DNA from: Bradyrhizobium sp. LLZ17 | Lineage (GTDB): Bacteria > Pseudomonadota > Alphaproteobacteria > Rhizobiales > Xanthobacteraceae | Length of the DNA stretch: 64,000 bases | Direction: 5' to 3' | Assembly (NCBI RefSeq): GCF_041200145.1 | Contig: NZ_CP165734.1 | Span: 5,270,001 to 5,334,000, forward strand | Shown here: piece by piece, positions 17,189-25,612 of the stretch | Layout: each line of letters starts with the position of its first letter | How positions within the stretch are numbered: the first letter of the stretch is position 1 | Notes under the pieces: model-generated | Told to the model about the DNA's origin: nothing | Databases searched by the model: none | The model's input: only the letters and a program-made list of their open reading frames with translations | Position numbers and translations under genes: made by a program

Positions 17189-17800
17189 TCAGGCGGCGAA
17201 GCGTTCGACGCCACAGCTCTTGAGCAACTCGGCCAGTTGCTTGCGGGCGTAGAACATCCGGGTCTTCACCGTGCTCTGGGGGATGCCGATGATCTGCCCG
17301 ACCTCCTCCACCGACTTCTCATGGTAATAGACGAGGGTGATGATCTCGCGATGCGCGGGCGACAGTTTTGCCACGCAGGCGCGCAGGATCGCGCTGGTGT
17401 CGCTGCGGTCGAGCGAGGTCTCCGGCGTCTCCGCGCCATCGGGAATCTGGCGCACGTCTTCCTGGTCGATGTCCTCGAAGCGGCGCTGGCGCATCGCGGT
17501 CAGCGCCTTGAAGCGGGCAATCGAGAGCAGCCAGGTCGAGACCTGCGAGCGGCCCTGGAATTGGCCGGCGGTCCGCCACACATCGAGAAACACCTGGCTG
17601 ACCAGGTCTTCGGCCGCGGTCGCATCACGCACGATGCGCAGGATGAAGCGGTAGACGCGCACGTTGTGACGGCAATAAAGGATGTGCATCGACGTCCGGT
17701 TGCCGTCGGCAATGCTTTCGAGAAGCATATCGTCCGAGGTCGCCTGAGCGGCAATGATGCTCTGGCTGGCTTGGGCGTTGATGGCGATGACGTTCGGCAT
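17189..17800 (-). CDS. ECF-family RNA polymerase sigma factor
   Basis: This 203-residue ECF sigma factor has region 2 at about residues 40-105 ('RFILRIVRDATAAEDLVSQV' with 'FLDVWRTAGQFQG' next). Region 4 is at about residues 140-190 ('LSPAHREIITLVYYHEKSVEE' and 'IGIPQSTVKTRMFYARKQL'). No anti-sigma gene adjoins it on either side. It has cysteines near residues 43, 141 and 198. It resembles the Bradyrhizobium ECF factor described as EcfQ (reactive-oxygen responsive, without a neighbouring anti-sigma), but that link is from memory. A short CGCCGC-AACCGA-GCGGCG hairpin (17819-17836) lies in its leader. Confidence 0.92.
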   Translation of the reverse strand: MPNVIAINAQASQSIIAAQATSDDMLLESIADGNRTSMHILYCRHNVRVYRFILRIVRDATAAEDLVSQVFLDVWRTAGQFQGRSQVSTWLLSIARFKALTAMRQRRFEDIDQEDVRQIPDGAETPETSLDRSDTSAILRACVAKLSPAHREIITLVYYHEKSVEEVGQIIGIPQSTVKTRMFYARKQLAELLKSCGVERFAA

Positions 17801-17920
17801 TGACCTGGCTCCCCGTAGCGCCGCAACCGAGCGGCGTTTCCTTGGACCAAAGTGTTAATGAGCCAACGTTTCGGGACGTCTGCACCAAAAGCGGAAAATG
17901 GTTTCGTGCGCCGTCAAATT

Positions 17921-17947
17921 GTTTCGTCGGAGACGGGCCGACGAAAC
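17921..17947. promoter_or_regulatory. Interrupted palindrome GTTTCGTCGG-N7-CCGACGAAAC
   Basis: Perfect 10-bp arms flank a 7-base spacer about 120 bases upstream of the ECF sigma ATG. A wider stretch (17892-17949) resembles 61163-61220. It could be a regulator site or part of a dispersed repeat. Confidence 0.5.
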
Positions 17948-18058
17948 ATCCGGGGTAAAAAAGCGTGGAATTTCAACGTACGGGAAATACGGGGCGGGCG
18001 GTTTTGCGGGTGAGGAACGAAGTTGGGGTGTTTGTGTTCGCCGCCGCACTAATCCCGA

Positions 18059-18201
18059 CGTCGTCCCGGCGAAGGCCGGGACCCATAACCACAGCGAGAC
18101 GTTTTGCGAAGACCGGTCGTGAAGAGCCTTTGCCGGTACCGGCACATGCAATTCACCGATAGATCACGCGGTATGGATCCCGGCCTTCGCCGGGATGACG
18201 G
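18059..18201. repeat. Palindromic repeat, family E variant
   Basis: The outer arms CGTCGTCCCGGCGAAGGCC and GGCCTTCGCCGGGATGACG are inverted. The internal piece 'TTTTGCGAAGAC' is shared with the copy at 26599-26731. Confidence 0.8.
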
Positions 18202-18238
18202 CGGAATTTGCCGCGCACGCCTTACGCCCTCGCGTCCC

Positions 18239-18976
18239 CTACGCCTTCTCGCCCGCGGGCGAGAACAGGTAGCCGCCGCCGCGGATGGTGCGGATCACGG
18301 CGGGCTTGGTCGGGTCGGGCTCGATCTTGCGGCGGATGCGCATGATGCGCAGGTCGACGGCGCGATCGAACGCTTCGGCGTCGCGCGCATTGGCCAGTTC
18401 CAGCAGGCGCTCGCGTGACAGCACGCGCTTCGGATTGGCCGCGAACACCTTCAACAGCCCGAACTCGGACGCGGTCAGCGGATGCTCGTTGCCCTCGTCG
18501 TCGCGCAGCGCTTGCGCTTCGAGATCGAGCCATTTTGTCCCAAAGCGTACCAATTGATCCTTGTCGGATTTCGCAGGCGCCGCTTCGGATGCGGCGAGCT
18601 TGAGCGGCGTGCTCCGCCGCAGCACCGAGCGAATGCGCGCCATCAGTTCGCGCAGCTCGCACGGCTTGGCCACGTAATCGTCGGCGCCGAGCTCGAGCCC
18701 GACCACGCGGTCGATCGGGCTCGCGGTGGCCGTGAGCATGATCACGGGAACGTTGATGCGGCTCTTGAGGTCGCGGATGATCGAGAGACCGTCTTCTTCG
18801 GGCATGTTGAGGTCGAGCACGACGAGATCTGGCATGCTGCCGTCGATCGCGGCGCGCAAGCTCTTTCCGCCGTCGCACAGCGTCACGGTGAAGCCGTGCA
18901 TCTTGAGGTAATCGCCGACCATCTCCCGGGCCGGGGCCTCGTCGTCGACGATCATGATGTGCTGGCTTTGGGTCAT
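18239..18976 (-). CDS. OmpR-family response regulator
   Basis: This is a 245-residue two-component regulator. The receiver has the acidic pair in 'IMIVDDEAP', the phospho-accepting Asp in 'VVLDLNMPEEDGL' (about residue 52) and the Lys in 'DYVAKPCELRELMARI'. The C-terminal winged helix includes 'ASEFGLLKVFAANPKRVLSR' and 'IRTIRGGGYLFSPAG'. It lies 19 bases after the hybrid kinase and closes a four-gene run that starts with a DctP-type binding protein. It is therefore the likely output of that sensor cascade. Target genes are unknown; the divergent UgpB-like gene is one candidate. Confidence 0.95.
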   Translation of the reverse strand: MTQSQHIMIVDDEAPAREMVGDYLKMHGFTVTLCDGGKSLRAAIDGSMPDLVVLDLNMPEEDGLSIIRDLKSRINVPVIMLTATASPIDRVVGLELGADDYVAKPCELRELMARIRSVLRRSTPLKLAASEAAPAKSDKDQLVRFGTKWLDLEAQALRDDEGNEHPLTASEFGLLKVFAANPKRVLSRERLLELANARDAEAFDRAVDLRIMRIRRKIEPDPTKPAVIRTIRGGGYLFSPAGEKA

Positions 18977-18995
18977 GGGGTCATAGCATTTCGGC

Positions 18996-20741
18996 TCAGT
19001 GCATTTCAGTCGCGGGAAGCGTGATGGTGAAGGTCGATCCCTTGCCGGGTCCGTCGCTCTCGGCGGTCACCTCGCCGCCATGCATGTCGATAATACGCTT
19101 GACGATGGACAACCCAAGCCCCGTCGAACTCTCGCCGGCGGTCGGTTTTGCCGACAGTCGCTGGAATCGGCCGAACAGGCGGCCGAGATCCTCCGGCGAC
19201 AGCCCGGCGCCTTCGTCGGTGACGCGGATGACGGTGTCGTTGGCCTCATGGGTCACCGCGACAATGATCTTGCCGGCCATCGGTGAGTATTTGATGGCGT
19301 TGCTGATGAGATTGTCGATCGCCTCACGGATGCGGTCGGTGTCGCACATGGTGACGATGTTGGACGGCGCGGTGACGCTGATCGTCTGCTGCTTGTTGAC
19401 GGCGAGCGGCTGGTTGGCTTCGGCGACCTCTTTCACCAGGGCCGCGACATCGACCGGCTCGCGGCGAATGGTGATGTCGAAGGCATCCGCCATCGCGTCC
19501 GAGATCAGGTGATCGACCATCGTGGTCAGGCGCTTGGTCGCATCGCGGATGTGATCGACTTGGGCGCTCACGCCGCTCGCGGACGCGCCGGTCGAGATCA
19601 GCTCCTTCAGCATCTCGGTGCGGCCGAGAATGACGCCGAGCGGGTTCTTGAGGTCGTGGGCGACGGTGCCCAAAATCTCGTTCTTGAAGCCGTTGGCGCG
19701 CTGCAGCCGCAGCCATTGCGCCGAGAGGCGGCGGTTGGCCTGCATCAAGGCGCGGGTGCGCTGGGCCACGCGGTCTTCCAGCTGCGTATTGGCGTCCTGG
19801 AGCTGCTGATAGAGGATGACGTTGTCGAATGCGATCGAGAGCCGGCTGGAGAAGATCTCGACCAGCGAACGGTCGGTCCCGGACAGCTCGCGTTCGGCCT
19901 GGAGCAGCACCACGACCTCGCGGCCGCTACCGGTGCGCAAATAGATCACGCTGCGGTGGTCGGCGAATTCGTTCTTGCGGCCCTGGAACGCCGCTTCCAC
20001 CATCGCGCGCAGATCGGGGTCGAGCGCCTTCGACGAGGTCGTGCCGATGAAGCGGCTGTAGCAGCCGCTGCCCGCAAGCACCGACAGCTCGGGATCGACC
20101 CCGCCATTGTCGCGCAGAACCAGGATGCCGGCGCAATCGACATTGAGCAGCGAGGCGAGCTGGGTCAGCACGCCCTCGGCGAGCCGCTGCATCGACTTGA
20201 AGTCGTACAGAGTCGAGGCGGCGTCGATGATGATCTCCAGCCCGCGTCGGGTCTGCACCATGCGCTCGAGCTGCTGGTAGGAGCGCAGCGCCGCGGTCAG
20301 CGAGGTGAACAGTTTGTCGGCGGTGAGCTCGGTCTTGGCCTTGTAGTCGTTGATGTCGTATTGCACGATGACGCGGCGCTCGGGCGCCTGGCCGGGCTGT
20401 CCGGTGCGCAGGATGATGCGCACGGTCTCGTTCTTGAGCTCGTTGCGAATGAACTCGACCAGCTCGAGCCCCGCGACATCCGTCTCCATGATGACGTCGA
20501 GCAGCACCGCGGCGATGTCGCCGTGCGCGGCCATCAGCTTGCGACCTTCGGCCGCGGAATGCGCCGAGAGGATTTCCAGGCCCTGGCCGTTGAGAGAATA
20601 GTCCGAGAGCGCAAAACGCGTGCCGTCATGCACGGCCGGATCGTCGTCGATGACGGCGATCTTCCACTTCCTCGTCTCCGTATCCTCCGACGCGGTCCCG
20701 GTATCGTCGATCAGGTGGAGGACATCGTCCTGTTCGGCCAT
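18996..20741 (-). CDS. Cytosolic hybrid sensor kinase: receiver - DUF3369 - histidine kinase
   Basis: This 581-residue soluble kinase has no membrane helix. It has an N-terminal receiver ('IAVIDDDPAVH', phospho-Asp in 'VLLDVIMETDVAG' at about residue 80). A GAF-like DUF3369 region follows at about 165-320 ('LEIIIDAASTLYDFKSMQRL'). The kinase core has His in 'GTVAHDLKNPLGV' (about 360), then the N, G1 and G2 boxes 'NLISNAIKYS', 'VTDEGAGLS' and 'GLGLSIVKRI'. Its start overlaps the end of the upstream kinase gene by about 31 bases. It can both receive phosphate and phosphorylate the regulator at 18239, so it probably sits in the middle of a relay. Confidence 0.93.
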   Translation of the reverse strand: MAEQDDVLHLIDDTGTASEDTETRKWKIAVIDDDPAVHDGTRFALSDYSLNGQGLEILSAHSAAEGRKLMAAHGDIAAVLLDVIMETDVAGLELVEFIRNELKNETVRIILRTGQPGQAPERRVIVQYDINDYKAKTELTADKLFTSLTAALRSYQQLERMVQTRRGLEIIIDAASTLYDFKSMQRLAEGVLTQLASLLNVDCAGILVLRDNGGVDPELSVLAGSGCYSRFIGTTSSKALDPDLRAMVEAAFQGRKNEFADHRSVIYLRTGSGREVVVLLQAERELSGTDRSLVEIFSSRLSIAFDNVILYQQLQDANTQLEDRVAQRTRALMQANRRLSAQWLRLQRANGFKNEILGTVAHDLKNPLGVILGRTEMLKELISTGASASGVSAQVDHIRDATKRLTTMVDHLISDAMADAFDITIRREPVDVAALVKEVAEANQPLAVNKQQTISVTAPSNIVTMCDTDRIREAIDNLISNAIKYSPMAGKIIVAVTHEANDTVIRVTDEGAGLSPEDLGRLFGRFQRLSAKPTAGESSTGLGLSIVKRIIDMHGGEVTAESDGPGKGSTFTITLPATEMH

Positions 20742-22798
20742 TGAGAGGTCCCGTCAGTCTCTGTGCTTTGCGTGGCGCCCTTGGCGACCCGGGGCATGAT
20801 AATGCGAAAAGTAGTGCCTTGTCCCAGCTTGGATTCCAGCATCATCCGGCCGCCGAGCTGCTGGGTGACGAGGTTATAGACGATATGCAGGCCGAGTCCC
20901 GTGCCGCCTTCATTGCGCCGGGTGGTAAAGAAGGGGTCAAAGGCCTGGCGCTGCACGTCGGGGGTCATGCCGGCGCCGTCGTCGGCGAAGATGATCTCGA
21001 TGTCGTCGGTCCCGCGCGGTCGCGCCGAGATCGTGATGGTGCCGGCCCGCCGGTCGGCAAAGGCGTGGTTGGCGGCATTGAGGAACAGATTGGTCAGGAT
21101 CTGGCCATAGGAGCCGGGATAGCCGTCCAGCAGCAGCCCCTCGGGCACGTCGACCTGGAGCGTGGTCGGCGAGCGCTTCAGCACGGGCCTGAGGCTCGCG
21201 ATGATCTGGTCGGTAGCTTCGCTCAACGAGAATTGCCGGCGCTCGGCATGGGAGCGGTCGACCGCGACCTGCTTGAACGACTGGATCAGCTCGCCGGCGC
21301 GCGTGAGATTGGCGACGAGCTGCTGCGAGGCGTCGCGCGACGACTGCACGAATTCCTCCAGCTGCGAGCGGCGCAGCCCGCCATCGCCCTTGAGCTGGGC
21401 CTCGAACATTTCGCTGCGCCGGGCCAAACTCGAGGCCACGGTCAGGCTGATGCCGATGGGGTTGTTGACCTCGTGGGCGACGCCGGCAACGAGGCCGCCC
21501 AGCGCCGCCAGCCGTTCGGCGTCGATCAGATTCTGCTGCGCGGCATTGAGCTCGAGCAGCGCGCTCTCGGCCTTCTCCTTGGATTCGCGCAGCTCGTCCT
21601 CGGTCTGGCGCTTGGCGATGGCGTTCTCGCGGAACACCTCCACCGCGCGCGCCATGGCGCCGACCTCGTCGCGGGCGCCGGTGCCCTGCACCGCGCGGCC
21701 GAGATCGCCGAGCGTGATCGCGCGCATCGCCGCCATGATCTGCTGCAGCGGCAGCCGGATCGACAGCGCGATCAGCACGCCGGCGGACAGGATGATGCCG
21801 AGGAAGATCACGGCGATCGACAGCACCCGCCGCGAAATGTCCGCCAGCGTGCGGTCGAAGGTTGCCTGCGCCTTTTGCTCGCGCTGGCGCATCTTGGTCG
21901 AGAGGTCGTCGATGGCGCCGATCGCCTCGGCCTGACTGGCGTCGATGGTGTTGCGCAGCAAGTCGGTGCGGCTGGTCAATTGCTCGGAGAGTTTTGCAAA
22001 GCCCTCGCGCAGCGCCGTGGTGCGGGTCGCGAGCTTTTGCAGCGCCATGCGCTGGAGGTCGTTGTCGGCGAGATCGATCATCACCGGGATGGTTTTCTCG
22101 ATGGTCTCGGTGTTGCGGCGCGCGTCGTCGGCGGCACCCGGCGACAGCGACAGATAGTAGGAATTGGCCGCGACCAGCATCGCCGTGAAGGCCTCGCGGG
22201 ACTTGCCGAGCGAGGGCCAGATCAAGGCGTCGCGATGGCCGGTGGCGCCCTCGATGATGGAGTAGAGCCCCGCCATGTCCCTGGCCGGGCCCTGCACCTG
22301 CTCCTCGTAGGTCTTGGCGATGGTCGCCTGCACGGCGCGCAGCTCGCCAAAACCGTTGAGGAAGCGGTCGGTGGTGCGCTCCAGCTCCTCGACCGAGCCC
22401 GCCAGCATCGGGTCCTTGGCGGCGCGATCGGTCAGCGTGCCCAGCACCGCCTCGCGCAGCAACAGGATTTCGGCGAACAGGTCCGGACTCGGCTGGTTGA
22501 TATAACGGTGGATCAGGTTCTGGAGGCGCCCGGTCTCGCTTTCGAGCAGCGCCAGGATCCGGTCGGATTCGCGCACCTGGCGCACGTCGTCCCAGGCCGA
22601 GCCCAGCACCTGCGCGCCGTTCCAGATCATCGCCACCAGCACGATCACCACGGCGGAGTTCAGCGCCGCGATCGACAGGATGCGCCAGCGGATCGGCACC
22701 GCCCGCAGCAGGCCGACCAGACGCGCGCGCAGCCGCCCGATCGGGCCGGGCGGCCTGTCTGCGAGCTCGCTGTGTCCGGGCGCAGCCAAAAACCTCAC
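20711..22798 (-). CDS. Membrane histidine kinase with long periplasmic sensor and HAMP
   Basis: This is a 695-residue sensor kinase. The first membrane helix is at about residues 39-60 and the second at about 322-345. They enclose some 260 periplasmic residues that look all-helical and coiled. A HAMP segment follows ('LQQIMAAMRAITLGDLGRAV'), then a coiled coil. The phospho-His lies in 'GGLVAGVAHEVNNPIGI' (about 440), and the ATPase domain has 'FADDGAGMT' and 'GTGLGLHIVYNLV'. I place the start at the GTG at 22798, which overlaps the stop of the DctP gene as GTGA. That tight coupling suggests the binding protein is its ligand-presenting partner. Confidence 0.93.
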   Translation of the reverse strand: MRFLAAPGHSELADRPPGPIGRLRARLVGLLRAVPIRWRILSIAALNSAVVIVLVAMIWNGAQVLGSAWDDVRQVRESDRILALLESETGRLQNLIHRYINQPSPDLFAEILLLREAVLGTLTDRAAKDPMLAGSVEELERTTDRFLNGFGELRAVQATIAKTYEEQVQGPARDMAGLYSIIEGATGHRDALIWPSLGKSREAFTAMLVAANSYYLSLSPGAADDARRNTETIEKTIPVMIDLADNDLQRMALQKLATRTTALREGFAKLSEQLTSRTDLLRNTIDASQAEAIGAIDDLSTKMRQREQKAQATFDRTLADISRRVLSIAVIFLGIILSAGVLIALSIRLPLQQIMAAMRAITLGDLGRAVQGTGARDEVGAMARAVEVFRENAIAKRQTEDELRESKEKAESALLELNAAQQNLIDAERLAALGGLVAGVAHEVNNPIGISLTVASSLARRSEMFEAQLKGDGGLRRSQLEEFVQSSRDASQQLVANLTRAGELIQSFKQVAVDRSHAERRQFSLSEATDQIIASLRPVLKRSPTTLQVDVPEGLLLDGYPGSYGQILTNLFLNAANHAFADRRAGTITISARPRGTDDIEIIFADDGAGMTPDVQRQAFDPFFTTRRNEGGTGLGLHIVYNLVTQQLGGRMMLESKLGQGTTFRIIMPRVAKGATQSTETDGTSQWPNRTMSST

Positions 22799-23805
22799 TC
22801 CACCTTGCGAATGCGTTCGATCAGCGCGGCCGCGGCGGGATCGCGCCCGGCCTTGGCGTAGATTGACGCCATCGCGTCCTCGAACGGCTTGCGGTCGATA
22901 TCCCTGACGATGGTGACGCCCGCGGCCTGCGCCTTGCGCTGCGACTGCTCCTCGAGGTCGCGCCATTTCTCGCGCATGAAATTGCCGGAGCGCGCCGCGG
23001 CCTCCCTGAAGATCTGCTGGTCCTCAGCCGACAGGCTGCGCCAGGCCTTGAGCGAGATCACCAGCACCTCCGGGCTCATCGTGTGCTCGGTCAGCGTCAG
23101 GTAGCCGGCATATTTGTAATGGTCCGTGGTCACGAAGGAGGGCCAGTTGTTCTCCGCGCCGTCGATCAGATGGGTCGCAAGACCCGTGAGCACCTGCCCG
23201 TAGGGCAGCTCGACAGGCTCGGCGCCGAGCGAGCGGATCATCTCACTCATCAGCTCCGATTGCTGCACCCGGATCCGCAGGCCCTTGAGGTCGGCGATGC
23301 TCTTCACCGGCCGAACTCCGTTATAGATCGAGCGCGCCCCCGAATCGTAGAAGGCGAGCCCCACGAAGCCGTAGGGCTCGAAGCTGTTCAGGATCTCGCC
23401 GCCGATCGGCCCGTCCAGCACCTTCTGCATGTGCTCGATGGACCGGAATAGGAACGGCATGGCCAGCACGTTCATCGCCGGAACGAAATTGCCGATCAGC
23501 GCCACGTTGGTCCGGTTGAGGTCGATCGCGCCGGCCCGGGTCTGCTCGATCGTCTCCTTCTCCTCGCCAAGCTGGCGGGAGTGAAACACCTTGATCTCGT
23601 GGCGGCCGGCGGTGCGCTCGGCGATCAGGGCGCTCATGTAGCGCAGCGCCTGCACGGTCGGGTAATCCTCAGTCTGGGTGTCGGCAGCGCGGAACTCGCG
23701 CGCAATCGCGCCCGTCGCGCACATGCCCATCGAGACTGCGGCGAACAAAAGCGCGACGAACACCATCCCGGTCCGCGAGAATTCGGCACGGTTCAACACT
23801 GGCAC
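22795..23805 (-). CDS. TRAP-type (DctP) substrate-binding protein, probably a sensor subunit
   Basis: This 336-residue periplasmic protein belongs to the DctP/TakP family. The signal helix is 'GMVFVALLFAAVSMGMCA'. The fold shows 'FHSRQLGEEKETIEQTRAG', 'VLAMPFLFRSIEHMQKVLDG', and the arginine-bearing 'DLKGLRIRVQQSELMSEMI' that normally binds the substrate carboxylate. 'DGAENNWPSF' and 'YLTLTEHTMSPEVLVIS' are further family marks. No DctQ or DctM permease is nearby; instead its stop overlaps a histidine kinase start. I infer a signalling role. The GTG at 23805 is chosen for the AAGGGG ribosome site 7 bases upstream. Confidence 0.88.
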   Translation of the reverse strand: MPVLNRAEFSRTGMVFVALLFAAVSMGMCATGAIAREFRAADTQTEDYPTVQALRYMSALIAERTAGRHEIKVFHSRQLGEEKETIEQTRAGAIDLNRTNVALIGNFVPAMNVLAMPFLFRSIEHMQKVLDGPIGGEILNSFEPYGFVGLAFYDSGARSIYNGVRPVKSIADLKGLRIRVQQSELMSEMIRSLGAEPVELPYGQVLTGLATHLIDGAENNWPSFVTTDHYKYAGYLTLTEHTMSPEVLVISLKAWRSLSAEDQQIFREAAARSGNFMREKWRDLEEQSQRKAQAAGVTIVRDIDRKPFEDAMASIYAKAGRDPAAAALIERIRKVE

Positions 23806-24004
23806 ACTCAACCCCTTGGTGATGGAGTCTAGGGCGGAAGGAAAAGGTTCAATCCAATCTAGCAGATGGTAAAGGGAAGGCCATCCCGGTCCGCCGGCAG
23901 CGCGATTGTGCGGCGCGGCCACGGCTCATTCCCGGTTGAAACCGCGAATGCCGCGCCTTAAGCAGGATCGGTCGCCTTTTGCCGCGCGAGAGGGAAGAGC
24001 CAAA

Positions 24005-25336
24005 TTGATTTCAGCATTGCGCCTTTTGCAGATCGCCGCCCTCTCTTTCTTGGCCCTCTCCTTGGCGCCGCTCGCGCCGGCGCGCGCTACCGACATCGCG
24101 CTGTGGCACGCCATGTCGGGCGAGCTTGGCAAGCAGCTTGAAAAGCTCACCTCCGACTTCAACGCCACGCAGCCGGATTACCGCATCGTACCAACTTACA
24201 AGGGCAGCTACACCGAGACGGTGACGGCTGCGATCTTCGCCTTCCGCTCGCGCAGCCAGCCCGCGATCGTCCAGGTCAACGAGGTCGCCACCGCCACCAT
24301 GACCGCGGCCAAGGGCGCGATCTATCCCGTCTACAGCATGATGCGCGACATGGGCGAGCCGTTCTCGCTCAGCGATTATCTTCCCGCCGTCTCCGGCTAC
24401 TACACCGACGCAGCCGGCAATCTGTTGTCGTTCCCGTTCAATTCGTCGACGCCGATCCTCTATTACAACAAGACCATGTTCCGCGACGCGGGCCTCGATC
24501 CGGAGACGCCGCCGAAGACCTGGCCCGAGCTCGGCGCCGCCGCAAAGCGCCTGCGCGAGCACGGCGCGGTCTGCGGCTTCACCACGTCGTGGCCGTCCTG
24601 GATCCATGTCGAGAATTTTTCGGCGTTTCACAATCTGCCGCTGGCCACCCGCGCGAACGGTTTTGCCGGCCTCGATGCACAATTGACCATCAACAATCCG
24701 GTCGTGGTCAAGCACGTCGCCCAGCTCGCCGAATGGCAAAAGACGAAACTGTTCGACTATAGCGGCCGCGGCCAAGCGGCCGAGCCGCGTTTCCAGAACG
24801 GCGAATGCGGCATCTTCATCGGCTCCTCGGCGACGCGTGCCGACATCAAGGCGAATTCGAAGTTCGAGATCGGCTACGGCATGATGCCGTATTGGCCCGA
24901 CGTGAAGGACGCGCCGCAGAACTCGATCATCGGCGGCGCCACGCTGTGGGTGCTGCGCGATCGGCCGCGCGACGAATACAAAGGCGTGGCGCGGTTCTTC
25001 GCCTATCTGTCGCAGCCCGGCGTGCAGGCCGCCTGGCACCAGAACACCGGGTACCTGCCGGTCACCCGCGCCGCCTTCGAGCTGACGCGGGCGCAGGGCT
25101 TTTACGAGCGCAACCCGGGCTCCGCGATCTCGTTCGAGGAGATCACGCTGCATCCGCCGACCGAGAATTCCAAGGGCATCCGGCTCGGCTCCTTCATCTT
25201 GATCCGCGGCGTGATCGAGGACGAGCTGGAGCGAGCCTTTGCCGGCCAGAAGGGCGCGCAAGCCGCGCTGGAGTCCGCCGTCGAACGCGGCAACAAGCTC
25301 CTGCGCCAATTCGAGCGCGCCAGCCCGGAGCGGTAG
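24005..25336 (+). CDS. UgpB-like ABC transporter substrate-binding protein
   Basis: This is a 443-residue family-1 solute-binding protein resembling the glycerol-3-phosphate binding protein UgpB. The signal peptide ends near 'PARA'. The mature start 'TDIALWHAMSGELGKQLEKL' and 'ATMTAAKGAIYPVYSMMRD', 'FNSSTPILYYNKTMF' and 'GFTTSWPSWIHVENF' are typical. No permease or ATPase gene is close, so it is another orphan. The TTG at 24005 with GAGGGAAGAG upstream gives a proper signal peptide. The ATG at 23948 is the alternative. It is divergent from the DctP-kinase operon and shares its 200-base upstream region. Confidence 0.86.
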   Translation: MISALRLLQIAALSFLALSLAPLAPARATDIALWHAMSGELGKQLEKLTSDFNATQPDYRIVPTYKGSYTETVTAAIFAFRSRSQPAIVQVNEVATATMTAAKGAIYPVYSMMRDMGEPFSLSDYLPAVSGYYTDAAGNLLSFPFNSSTPILYYNKTMFRDAGLDPETPPKTWPELGAAAKRLREHGAVCGFTTSWPSWIHVENFSAFHNLPLATRANGFAGLDAQLTINNPVVVKHVAQLAEWQKTKLFDYSGRGQAAEPRFQNGECGIFIGSSATRADIKANSKFEIGYGMMPYWPDVKDAPQNSIIGGATLWVLRDRPRDEYKGVARFFAYLSQPGVQAAWHQNTGYLPVTRAAFELTRAQGFYERNPGSAISFEEITLHPPTENSKGIRLGSFILIRGVIEDELERAFAGQKGAQAALESAVERGNKLLRQFERASPER

Positions 25337-25379
25337 CGATTTTGCCATTGGATTCCGCTATTGCCGCCGACGAGGTGCG

Positions 25380-25552
25380 CTCCCTTCCCCGCCTGCGGGG
25401 GAGGCATAGGCGGCCTACGGCCGCCGTTCTTAAAGGACGCCGATGCGAAGCATCGGCTATGGGAGAGGGTTGTCTCCGCAACGGGACACTCCCCAGAGGA
25501 GAAAACCCTCACCCGACGCTACGCGTCGACCTCTCCCGCAAGCGGGAGAGGT
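25380..25552. repeat. Palindromic repeat, family A (copy 4, with insertion)
   Basis: It has the same ends as the other family A copies. The left part carries about 60 extra bases including the inner palindrome 'GATGCGAAGCATC', so this copy is longer and rearranged. Confidence 0.8.
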
Positions 25553-25612
25553 GCAGCGCGTCCTGGGCTCGCATCGAGATCAACGAAAACGCTCCGGGGT
25601 GAGCGGGCAACG

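Larger units (their letters stand above)
17801..18238. other. Non-coding gap: sigma-factor promoter region, inverted repeat, dispersed repeat
   Basis: It contains the leader hairpin at 17819-17836, an interrupted palindrome at 17921-17947, and the long repeat at 18059-18201. No open frame here has convincing codon use. Confidence 0.6.

Noticed and set aside
20741..22861. Long open frame (706 codons) on the plus strand opposite the sensor kinase
   Set aside because: It is the antisense shadow of a high-GC gene, rich in Arg, Gly, Ala and His, with no recognisable domain. The minus-strand kinase accounts for the region.
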